Position numbers and translations under genes: made by a program
Part shown: positions 53,901 through 61,369 of the stretch, one piece after another
Layout of the letters: each line of letters begins with the position of its first letter
Numbering within the stretch: the stretch's first letter is position 1
Origin: Ohtaekwangia koreensis
GTDB taxonomy: Bacteria > Bacteroidota > Bacteroidia > Cytophagales > Cyclobacteriaceae
Reading direction: 5' to 3'
Assembly (NCBI RefSeq): GCF_900167975.1
Contig: NZ_FUZU01000001.1
Location: 315,001 to 379,000 of the forward strand
DNA: 64,000 bases
Notes under the pieces: generated by a model
Seen by the model: only the letters and a program-made list of their open reading frames with translations
Databases searched by the model: none
Told to the model about the DNA's origin: nothing

Positions 53901-56900
53901 GATTACGAAAGCAGTTACATCCGAAACCGATTTTGATAAGGCAAATATAGAGTATATAGAATTCTGGATGATGGATCCGTTTATTAACCTTTCAAGCGGT
54001 ACGGGAAAAGTACTCGATGGAATTTTTAATAAAGTAAATACAACCGGAGGAAAACTTATTTTCCAACTTGGAAATATATCAGAAGATGTGATGCGCGATT
54101 CGCGCCATGCCTTTGAGAATGGCTTGCCTGGCGATGGTAACCTGGCAGGAGAAGTTGCTGCCAACAGTTGGGGATACGTTACCACCGAACAATATCTTAC
54201 CAGTAGTTTTGATAATACATCAACCTCTGCCCGTAGTAACCAGGACGTTGGTTTCGATGGATTGCCCAATGAAAAAGAGCCAGAATATTTCAGCAGTTAT
54301 CTGAATACTGTAAATGCAGCCGCGCGTGAGAAAGTGCAGAGCGATCCTTCGGGCGATAACTTTACATATTTCCTCGATAGTAAATACGATGCTGCCAATG
54401 CAAAGATCCTGCAGCGCTATAAAGATTACAATGGACAGGATGGCAACTCGCCCATTGCGTCAAGCTCAGCGATATCATACTCCAGCTACCTCACGCCAGA
54501 CAACGAAGATATAAATGCCGACAATACGCTGAATGAAACGGAAGAGTATTACCAGTATGATATTGATCTTAAGCCCGGCAAACTCGCCGTGGATAATGAA
54601 TATATAGTGGACAAGATCACTACCACGAATACAAATGAACTTGAAGAATCCGTAACGTGGTATTTATTCAGAATTCCGATTCGCGAGTATGAATCAAAGT
54701 TTGGCAACATTGAAGACTTTAAGTCGATTAAGTACGTTCGCATGTTGCTCACCGAGTTTAAGGAGCCCGTGGTATTGCGTCTTGCTAATTTCCGTATGGT
54801 GGGAAGTTATTGGCGGAGATATACTACAGATGACCTGAACGATTCCGGGTTCGGTGAGATCACAGAACCGAACCTGGATAACTTCACGGTATCGGTAGTT
54901 AACCTGGAGGAGAATTCCGTTAAAGATATAGCAGCGAATAAATCAGGATATATAATTCCACCGGGTGTAGTGCGCGATCGTGATAACACCTCTTCCGTAT
55001 CACGTTTGCTGAATGAACAATCTGTACAGGTATGCATCGATGATCTGGCCGATGGCACCTCGCGGGCTATATACAAAAATCTTTCTGTCGATCTTTTTAA
55101 TTATGGGCGTGTTAAAATGTTCTTCCATGCAAACAGCGAAGCCGGTAACGATGATCTGTATGCGTTCATTCGTCTGGGTACAGACTTTACAGATAATTAC
55201 TACGAGATTCAGATTCCTTTAAAAGTTTCCGATGCGAGTAACGAAACTGAACGCGGTGTGTGGCCTGAAGAAAACGAGATCGATCTTGCGCTAAACGAAT
55301 TATATACCTTAAAGACTGCACGCGATAAGTCCAACTTCTCATTAACCGACCGCTATCCGCTGGCCGGACCAAAAGAAGTGGGCAGACATTTACTTCGTAT
55401 ACTCGGGCGCCCTGATCTCAGCAGTGTGCTCGCTGTGATGATTGGTGTTCGTAATCCGCGAACAAGCGACAAGCGATCATACTCCGTTTGCCTGTGGGCG
55501 AATGAATTGCGAGTAACTGATTTTGATCGTACTGCTGGTTGGGCGGTAACATCTTCAGCCAATATAAAGCTTGCAGATTTCGCTACTATAAATGCTGCGC
55601 TAAGGCATACCACCTATGGATTTGGGAGCATCAGTTCGAAAATATCCGAGCGCACACGCGATGAGACAACATCGTATGACGTATCTGCTGCAGCTAATCT
55701 GGATAAACTATTGCCGGGAAATACGGGTATAAAAATTCCAGTCTTTGCAAGCTATGAAAATAGTACAGCCACTCCGAACTATGATCCTGCAAATCCCGAT
55801 GTAAAATTAAGTGCAGCACTTGAAGCTTTCAATACAGAAGATGAGAAACGAGAATACCTGAAAATTATACAAGACCGAACGGTGAGGCGAAGTTTGAATT
55901 TTACCAACGTACGGAAAGTAAAAGTAAATCCCAATGCACGCTCTAATATATGGGACGTTGAAAATCTGTCGTTCAGTTACTCTTATAGCGATGCGATCCA
56001 AAAAGATTTTACTACCGTGCAAAACCTGAACAAGCAGTATAAGGGTTCGGTGGTATATAATTTCAGTCCGAAGACAACCGGTATAGAGCCCTTTAAAAAT
56101 TCAGCGGGCTTGTCATCGCCCTGGCTCAAGCTTATTAAAGATTTTAATATAAGCCTGATGCCTGCCAATATAAATGTGCGGATGGACTTGAACCGGTCGT
56201 TCACGAAAACTATATATAGGAACTCGGGTAGTAGTGGCGACTTTGTGGAGTCGGATGCTTCGTATGTAAAGTATTTTGTATTCAATCGACAGTATAATGT
56301 CAAGTGGAATTTATCGAAGAACCTTTCTTTTGAATATGCTGCGCTCGCGAATGCCGTGATTGATGAGCCGGAGGGAGATATCAACACGCAGGAAAAGAAA
56401 GATAGTGTTATGCACAACCTGAAGAAGCTTGGCCGAATGAAGAACTTCACGCAAGGAGTAACTTTGAATTATACTTTACCATTGGATAAAATTCCAGCTA
56501 CGGATTGGCTCTCGGCCGACTATCGTTTTCATGCAGACTATACATGGAAAGCGGGAACCTATAATAAAGTGGATTCACTGGTAAAGACCGGTGAACAAGA
56601 TCTTGTTGATTCACTCGATTTCAAGAATACAATTCAGAATAGCCGCACACAGAATATAGCCGGGCGTATCGATATGGTAAAACTCTATAACAAGATCAAG
56701 TTTCTGAAAGTGCTGAACACGCCTGCAAGACCGAGTGCAAAATCATCTGTTAATAATCGGACGCAGACAAGGATTGATACAGTCAAAGCATCGTCTGCTT
56801 CAATCAACGGATTGGTAAAAGGGATTTTGAAATTGGTGATGTCGGTGCGCTCGATAAATGCTACTTATAGCTTGACAGAAGGAACTGTTTTGCCAGGATT

Positions 56901-58191
56901 TAATGATACACCGAAATACTTTGGAATGAGTGAAGACTGGAGTGCTCCAGGATGGGGTTTTCTATTGGGAAGTCAGGATCCGGAAATGCGCTTCACCGCG
57001 GCACGAAATAATTTACTGACCAAAAATTCAAGTCTCACGACTATGTTTACACAATCCAGAAGTGAAACGATTACGTTGAGTGCAAACCTGGAACCATCGC
57101 CAACGCTGAAGATCACGTTGAATGCGAAGAAAGAAAATATAACTTCTTACGAAGAGATCTTTCGTTACGACCCTGACCAGGCTACCGATGCATCAGGCTT
57201 TGCTTCATTGAGTCCCAATAGAAGCGGAAGCTATGCTATATCTACCATCAGTATAAAGACAGCGTTTGATAAAACGAATGGAGATATAGATTCAGATGTA
57301 TTCAGGAAGTTTGAAGAGAACCTGATCGTGATGCAAAATCGTTTCATGAAGATCAGTGGCAACGAATATGATACAGCTTCGCAGGATATTTTAATTCCGG
57401 CATTTATAGCCGCCTATACCGGTAGCAATGCCGGAACTATTTCGCTTACGCCTTTTCCAAAAATGCCTAAACCGAATTGGCGTGTAGATTATTCCGGCCT
57501 TGGTAATATCAAAGCGCTGAAGAATATATTTCAGAATTTCACAGTCTCGCATGCGTATCAATCAACGTATGCAGTATCCGCGTATTCCAATTCGCTCGAG
57601 TATACCAACGTGGAAGAATTGCGAATTGACCGATCGATTGAAGACTATAATACGTCTTACTATAGCAAAACCGTAGACGGCTCGCCAGTGCCGGTATACG
57701 TAATCAGCCAGGTAATTCTGTCGGAGCAGTTTTCTCCGCTCGTGGGTATCAGTGCCCGCACGAAGAGTAAAGTTACGGCAAGCCTTCAATACAAGACGAG
57801 GCGCGATTTGACGCTTACGGTTTCCAATGCGCAGGTAACTGAAATATCAACGAAAGATATAGCGTTTGAAATAGGGTTCACCCGCAACAACATGAAGCTA
57901 CCTTTTAAATCGCAGGGCCGTACCGTTGTATTAAAGAACGATCTCACGTTTCGGTTAAATACAACGGTGAGCGATACACGCACGATCCAGCGTAAAATAG
58001 ATGATGTTAATACATTGACGAGTGGCGCGATCAGTATTCAAATCCGACCAACAGTAAGCTACGTGGTTAACAAGAAACTAAACCTTCAATTTTATTTTAC
58101 CCGCTCCATTAATGAGCCACTCGTATCAAGCTCATATCGCAGGGCCACAACCAATGCGGGTGTGCAGGTACGGTTTAGTCTGGCGGAGTAA
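50962..58191 (+). CDS. sprA: SprA/Sov-type outer-membrane translocon of the type IX secretion system
   Basis: 2409 residues, the size of SprA, which forms the 36-strand barrel through which T9SS cargo crosses the outer membrane. After a signal peptide (YGLLMLSLCMSTTVAVWAQ) come long barrel segments with two SprA-type N-terminal modules (about 145-850 and 850-1550) and the characteristic blocks FISPILDRIFGGSYIELVPR, QGIYYEQVFDVAYFPNERG and VAVMIGVRNPR. The end is a strand finishing with FSLAE. The start is TTG at 50962: a stop lies just upstream, no ATG precedes the signal peptide and AGGA lies about 10 bases before; ATG 51022 would cut the signal short. Neither ruvA nor gcvH, frequent neighbours, is adjacent. 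A weak -7 box CACCTTTG is at 50936-50943. Confidence 0.95.
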   Translation: MILTQCFPLSLLRVAEYGLLMLSLCMSTTVAVWAQNTSPEKRDSVQSYQPGTKPSYKAEDRYGDPFSNPETSSPLLLKDPDRVKVDIQIDTSGNYTIYEKVGGLQYRPVSTMSLEEFKQYQEREQLKNYWKSRTKAKDGESAVSGRSLNPKIFISPILDRIFGGSYIELVPRGYVTLDFGAAFQRINNPSIPIRQQRSGGFEFDEQINLSVVGKVGEKLSVSANFDNNNSFDFQNNMKVEYTGFKEDILQKLEIGNVSLPLNNTLIQGSQNLFGVKAQMQFGKLKATVIASTQRGKASSVNVDGSSNGQNRPFEIIASNYDENRHFFLGHFFRDNYTKWISNTPQVISGINITRVEVYVLNRKSDTQTLRNVVGLMDLGEGKRIYNAAVTSNGTAMPASNKANNLFDFVTAQSRAADNINTTLETFFAEDNNNGTDFEKITGARKLAATEYTFHTQLGYLTLSTKLQSDEALAVSYEYTYNGKSYTVGELSEDYSNLKDEEVVFLKLLRPRKIAIHDSDGETIPTWDLMMKNIYTLGATQLSQSGFELRVIYRDDASGIDNPQLQAGNTVRTRQLVEIMGLDKLNTLSDRQRDGNFDFVEGVTINSTLGLIIFPYLKPFSEALREAFDGEPTENALITKYAYDTLYGTTKSDAALFASKNKFYITGEYTASSSSEIIIPGFGVAQGSVKVYAGGILLTEGTDYVVDYTFGKVTILNESIMNSGKDIEVQYEQSDAFSFQNKSLLGTRMDYKLNDDVNFGSTLLYYNERPTVSRNTVGTEPARNVQYGIDFNINNKSRMLTKWVDALPLIQTKEESTVNFTGEFAQLLPGTSNVIDGEGTGYIDDFENTTTPYSLMSPAGWKLSSVPKTDDYRFDPSGGIVDDITAGYKRGKIAWYTIDNQLQRSSGSLKPDNISEEDLYNHYVRGVGPQEIFPNKQLTQGIYYEQVFDVAYFPNERGPYNYNPSLDNNGLLPAPQDTWGAITKAVTSETDFDKANIEYIEFWMMDPFINLSSGTGKVLDGIFNKVNTTGGKLIFQLGNISEDVMRDSRHAFENGLPGDGNLAGEVAANSWGYVTTEQYLTSSFDNTSTSARSNQDVGFDGLPNEKEPEYFSSYLNTVNAAAREKVQSDPSGDNFTYFLDSKYDAANAKILQRYKDYNGQDGNSPIASSSAISYSSYLTPDNEDINADNTLNETEEYYQYDIDLKPGKLAVDNEYIVDKITTTNTNELEESVTWYLFRIPIREYESKFGNIEDFKSIKYVRMLLTEFKEPVVLRLANFRMVGSYWRRYTTDDLNDSGFGEITEPNLDNFTVSVVNLEENSVKDIAANKSGYIIPPGVVRDRDNTSSVSRLLNEQSVQVCIDDLADGTSRAIYKNLSVDLFNYGRVKMFFHANSEAGNDDLYAFIRLGTDFTDNYYEIQIPLKVSDASNETERGVWPEENEIDLALNELYTLKTARDKSNFSLTDRYPLAGPKEVGRHLLRILGRPDLSSVLAVMIGVRNPRTSDKRSYSVCLWANELRVTDFDRTAGWAVTSSANIKLADFATINAALRHTTYGFGSISSKISERTRDETTSYDVSAAANLDKLLPGNTGIKIPVFASYENSTATPNYDPANPDVKLSAALEAFNTEDEKREYLKIIQDRTVRRSLNFTNVRKVKVNPNARSNIWDVENLSFSYSYSDAIQKDFTTVQNLNKQYKGSVVYNFSPKTTGIEPFKNSAGLSSPWLKLIKDFNISLMPANINVRMDLNRSFTKTIYRNSGSSGDFVESDASYVKYFVFNRQYNVKWNLSKNLSFEYAALANAVIDEPEGDINTQEKKDSVMHNLKKLGRMKNFTQGVTLNYTLPLDKIPATDWLSADYRFHADYTWKAGTYNKVDSLVKTGEQDLVDSLDFKNTIQNSRTQNIAGRIDMVKLYNKIKFLKVLNTPARPSAKSSVNNRTQTRIDTVKASSASINGLVKGILKLVMSVRSINATYSLTEGTVLPGFNDTPKYFGMSEDWSAPGWGFLLGSQDPEMRFTAARNNLLTKNSSLTTMFTQSRSETITLSANLEPSPTLKITLNAKKENITSYEEIFRYDPDQATDASGFASLSPNRSGSYAISTISIKTAFDKTNGDIDSDVFRKFEENLIVMQNRFMKISGNEYDTASQDILIPAFIAAYTGSNAGTISLTPFPKMPKPNWRVDYSGLGNIKALKNIFQNFTVSHAYQSTYAVSAYSNSLEYTNVEELRIDRSIEDYNTSYYSKTVDGSPVPVYVISQVILSEQFSPLVGISARTKSKVTASLQYKTRRDLTLTVSNAQVTEISTKDIAFEIGFTRNNMKLPFKSQGRTVVLKNDLTFRLNTTVSDTRTIQRKIDDVNTLTSGAISIQIRPTVSYVVNKKLNLQFYFTRSINEPLVSSSYRRATTNAGVQVRFSLAE

Positions 58192-58260
58192 TGTATAGTT
58201 GTATGGTTGATTTTAAATTGACCTGATTATACAAGAAACAGCATCTATACTATATAAAAA

Positions 58261-58293
58261 AAGAAGGCTGTGACTTTTCATCATAGCCTTCTT
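58261..58293. terminator. Bidirectional terminator after sprA
   Basis: A 13-bp stem with one G-U pair (58261-58273 with 58281-58293) between the convergent sprA and DUF4197 genes, with an A run on the left and TTTT shortly to the right. Confidence 0.8.
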
Positions 58294-58318
58294 CAATTTT
58301 AGTATATCTTACAAATAC

Positions 58319-59032
58319 TTATTGTGCAGAGAATACTTTCTTCAAGAGCTCGGTTGTTCGGGATCCGGGATCATCACGAATACTTTTTTCTTCTTTTGCC
58401 ACCATTACAAATAAACCGCTGATTGCTTTTTCAGTAGCATAATCATCGAGATTCGGATTCACTTTTTGAACCAATGGAATTTTGTTATACCGGGTAACAA
58501 GATCTTTATAGTATTTCGTAGCGTTTGTCTTTTCCAATGACGCCTGTATAACAGGTTTGAATTTTTCAGTCAAGTTAGATGTAGTTGTGCGCTTTAAATA
58601 TTGAGTAGCAGCATCATCTTCACCTTTTAAAATTGACCATGCATCCTGGATAGTCATTTGTTTGATCGCTGAAACGAAAATAGGTTTAGCTTCCTTCGCT
58701 GCATCTTCAGCACCGCGGTTTAACGCCAATACAAATTTGTCGACCTCTGCGCCCATTCCCATCTGACGAAGTTTCGTTTCAACTTTTTGAACTTCAGGAG
58801 GAAAAGGAATTTTTATCTCTGCGTTTTTGAAATATCCATCGGCTTTTGAAACCAGGTCCGATCCTTTTGATGCCCCTTTGGTTAACGCTTCCTTCAATCC
58901 TTCTGCTACTTCTTCGGTGCTCAATGCGGATTCTCCTTTTACGGCTTTCTTCAGTTTATCCAACGAGATCTGCGCTGTTCCAATTTTGCAGAGCAGCACC
59001 AGGCTTAATAAAAGGATAATTTGTTTTTTCAT
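58319..59032 (-). CDS. DUF4197 domain-containing exported protein
   Basis: 237 residues with a signal peptide (MKKQIILLLSLVLLCKIGTA). The mature part is almost entirely helical and matches DUF4197: EEVAEGLKEALTKGASKGSD near the start, LALNRGAEDAAKEAKPIF, MTIQDAWSILKGEDDAATQY (a hallmark) and NPNLDDYATEKAISGLFVMV. The family is periplasmic and of unknown function. The gene stands alone and faces sprA across a terminator. Confidence 0.88.
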   Translation of the reverse strand: MKKQIILLLSLVLLCKIGTAQISLDKLKKAVKGESALSTEEVAEGLKEALTKGASKGSDLVSKADGYFKNAEIKIPFPPEVQKVETKLRQMGMGAEVDKFVLALNRGAEDAAKEAKPIFVSAIKQMTIQDAWSILKGEDDAATQYLKRTTTSNLTEKFKPVIQASLEKTNATKYYKDLVTRYNKIPLVQKVNPNLDDYATEKAISGLFVMVAKEEKSIRDDPGSRTTELLKKVFSAQ

Positions 59033-59567
59033 GTGTGATTAGAGTTAATATGAGTCGTTAGTCAATAACTATACCAGTGTTATTTTCGAACGTAAATATA
59101 GAATCGTTTCAGAATATCACCCTCAGGAATGCCAAATCCCGTAAGGTGATGTAATAAAAAACGACAAACTAAATTTTCTCAAGCCTAACGACTTCCGGAT
59201 CTCAATTTGTTAAGACACTCCCAAGTGAATGAACTGCGTTGTTTTGTAAAGTATGAATGAGTGAAAACATTCTGTCAACGACAATATGTTTTGTGCGGGC
59301 GTTGTATTGATTGGACCAAATTTCCAATACTGTTTTTCAGCTCACGGGTATAGCAGGATATTGTACATTCTTCCTATAATCTTTTTTGTGAGCGAGAGCA
59401 TTAAGATGTGGGGAATTTTTAGCCGTAACCGATCACGTTGTGATTGAGCTTCAGGTGAAAAAACCTCATCCGTAAAATGAATATGTATAGTTTGGTGGTT
59501 CAGTCTCACTGCAGGCAATGGAAATATACCTTCATGCCTATACAATTTAAAGAAGGAAGAAAACCAA
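59033..59567. other. Intergenic region without a supported gene
   Basis: About 535 bases between the DUF4197 gene start and the end of the small T9SS cargo gene. One 78-codon minus-strand frame at 59342-59578 overlaps the cargo gene and shows no recognisable family. The stretch 59100-59250 is A+T-rich. No strong hairpin or RNA signature was noted. Confidence 0.5.
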
Positions 59568-59966
59568 TCAGTCAACAATAATCATTTTCTTCTTCTCCAC
59601 CATTCTTCCATTTACCAGTAAAGCGTATATATAGGTTCCTTCCGGCAGCTGATCACCATTGATCTCAACTTGCCCTATATTTTCTTTCAGGTTATTCAAT
59701 ACAAGTACCTGTTCTTTATTCACATCGTTGTAAACGATAATGGACGCATTGGAAACGTCCGTGGCCTGGTAACGGATTATAGTTGATTCAGATTTTGATA
59801 GCGGGTTAGGATAATTTTGTCCAAGGTCGAGCTTGCCTACATATGGGAATCGCTGCGTGCTTTCTATCAATAGAAGATCATTCCATTTTCGTCTGTCAGA
59901 TACTTCCTGTGCATGCGTGCCGAAGTATGTAATAGCCGATATTGCCAATAGTATAATTTGCTTCAT
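59568..59966 (-). CDS. Very small T9SS cargo protein with type-A sorting domain
   Basis: 132 residues. The start at 59964-59966 opens a signal peptide (MKQIILLAISAITYFGTHAQ); the longer upstream frame has no signal character. After only about 27 further residues the type-A C-terminal sorting domain begins (LGQNYPNPLSKSESTIIRY), continues with ASIIVYNDVNKEQVLVLNN and EGTYIYALLVNGRMVEKKKM, and ends MIIVD. The protein is thus little more than a signal peptide and an export tag. T9SS carries such proteins to the cell surface, where the domain is normally cut off. The use of a nearly empty cargo is unknown. Confidence 0.82.
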   Translation of the reverse strand: MKQIILLAISAITYFGTHAQEVSDRRKWNDLLLIESTQRFPYVGKLDLGQNYPNPLSKSESTIIRYQATDVSNASIIVYNDVNKEQVLVLNNLKENIGQVEINGDQLPEGTYIYALLVNGRMVEKKKMIIVD

Positions 59967-60329
59967 AGTATATTTCGTATACAACATTATGAAGGCTACA
60001 CCGAATGTGAAACAAAAGTAGATGAAACGGGATAATAACCGGACGTCTGCGAAGAGAACATCGAGCAGAATTATCTGTATAATTATTCTATTGCTTCTGA
60101 TGCCAGCCCTGGGGATTGAGGTGTGTTTGTTGCTGAATTTTATCATGGCTTTTTATTATTCAATGTAAGCAGGTAAATAATTTACTGGCGACAGAAATAT
60201 ATACCAGTTAATGTGTTGCGGTAGCATCTTCTTTATTACCTGCCGCAAAAGCAGGGGTGAAGCAGATCGAAATTGTCATGCGTGATGGTGCCTTAGTGAA
60301 AATGTAGTGTAGGACAGTAGTATAACCTG
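59967..60329. other. Intergenic region before a decayed gene
   Basis: No intact gene. The right part probably includes further decayed sequence of the pseudogene at 60330, since weak protein-like reading continues to the left but cannot be followed with certainty. Confidence 0.4.
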
Positions 60330-60806
60330 GTCTATCGCTATAGTGTGGCTATAGCGTTTATGCTGTTGTATCTTCCGGTGAAGAATATAAATTGTTGCTA
60401 ACACCTCAGATATATACTACCTTTACGGAACAGCACTTTCTTTGTACGCTAGTTGTTACCGCGTTTCAGCGATCGATGCAGAAGGAGCAGAAGGCCCTTC
60501 GGGTGAAGCTGTGAGTAATGATAATTGTCCATATCGTGAATTGCCAAATGTATTTACTCCAATGCAGACGGTTGCAATGAAGTTTTTCAGCGTACAATAC
60601 GAAATGAATATAACGGGTATATAAGATCCGTATATGAGTATTGTTCCGATAATGAGAATTCCATGAATATTCTGGAATGGAAGGGATAATGGTGGGAATG
60701 ACTTACCTACGGGTGTTTAGAATTATACTGCGGATGTGGAGTTTTACGTTATGAGTCCATTAGCGAGAACCGCAAGATAAAAGGATGGGTGCATTTCTTA
60801 CGATGA
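60330..60806 (+). pseudogene. Decayed C-terminus of a T9SS type-B (CHU_C) cargo gene
   Basis: Fragments read in three frames give a recognisable gliding-motility-associated C-terminal (type-B sorting) domain. One frame reads CYRVSAIDAEGAEGPSGEA, then CPYRELPNVFTP; after a one-base loss near 60560 it continues as NADGCNEVFQ. Further on IFWNGRDNGGNDLPTGV is followed by a stop (TAG 60718-60720, at the usual Tyr), then NYTADVEFYVMSPLARTA, another frameshift and KIKGWVHFLR with the natural stop at 60804-60806. The RVYNRWG part of the domain is missing. The 5' part of the gene is not recognised. Confidence 0.8.
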
Positions 60807-60926
60807 TGAGTCCGTCCAATAAAGTTTTTTTCTTTTTGGTCGACAGTATTGGCCCGGTGAGCTACACATTTTGAATAGGAAGAAGTTTTCATTTGAAGAT
60901 TAATTTATTTTAGTATCAAGGATTTT

Positions 60927-61361
60927 ATGAGAATAAAAAATAACAATCAACCATTGAAGTATATAACTACACTGTTGGTATGTTGTGTTGTGAGTTTCGC
61001 TGCTCATGGACAGCAGGCTCAGGATTTGAAAGATATTGTATTGTATGATCCGCTGTTCTGGAAGGAGCAGTTGAAGTTAAAAGATGCGCAGTGTAAATAT
61101 ATACAGCGTGTCAATATTGAGTATTATGAAAACCTCAAACGCGCGTTTCAGGATTTTCCGCAAGACCGTGCGACAGTGCAATTAAGAGCCGCACAATATT
61201 TAGTGCAGCGGAGTCAGAAGATCTGGGATACATTTCATCCTAACCAGCGAAGAAGATGGAAGAAGCTGTGGGATCATAATTATGCAGAACACAAAAATGG
61301 CAAGCATAATGATGAGCCTACATCTATGTTGACAAAACCTCCCTTTCTATTTCAATTGTAA
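60927..61361 (+). CDS. Small exported helical protein, Spy/CpxP-like in look
   Basis: 144 residues with a signal peptide (about 1-29, ending AAHGQQ). The mature part is strongly helical with FWKEQLKLKDAQCKYIQRVN, a middle REE-like IEYYENLKRAF, then QRSQKIWDTFHPNQRRRWKK, which recalls the LTxxQ segments of Spy/CpxP periplasmic chaperones (KLKDAQ and HPNQRRRW). No secure family can be given. It precedes the metalloprotease gene by 8 bases and may be made with it. Confidence 0.6.
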   Translation: MRIKNNNQPLKYITTLLVCCVVSFAAHGQQAQDLKDIVLYDPLFWKEQLKLKDAQCKYIQRVNIEYYENLKRAFQDFPQDRATVQLRAAQYLVQRSQKIWDTFHPNQRRRWKKLWDHNYAEHKNGKHNDEPTSMLTKPPFLFQL

Positions 61362-61369
61362 AAGCTATT

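Noticed and set aside
59342-59578. 78-codon minus-strand frame downstream of the small T9SS cargo gene
   Set aside because: It overlaps the cargo gene end by 11 bases, has no recognisable family, no signal peptide and no regular composition; it may be chance or decay.
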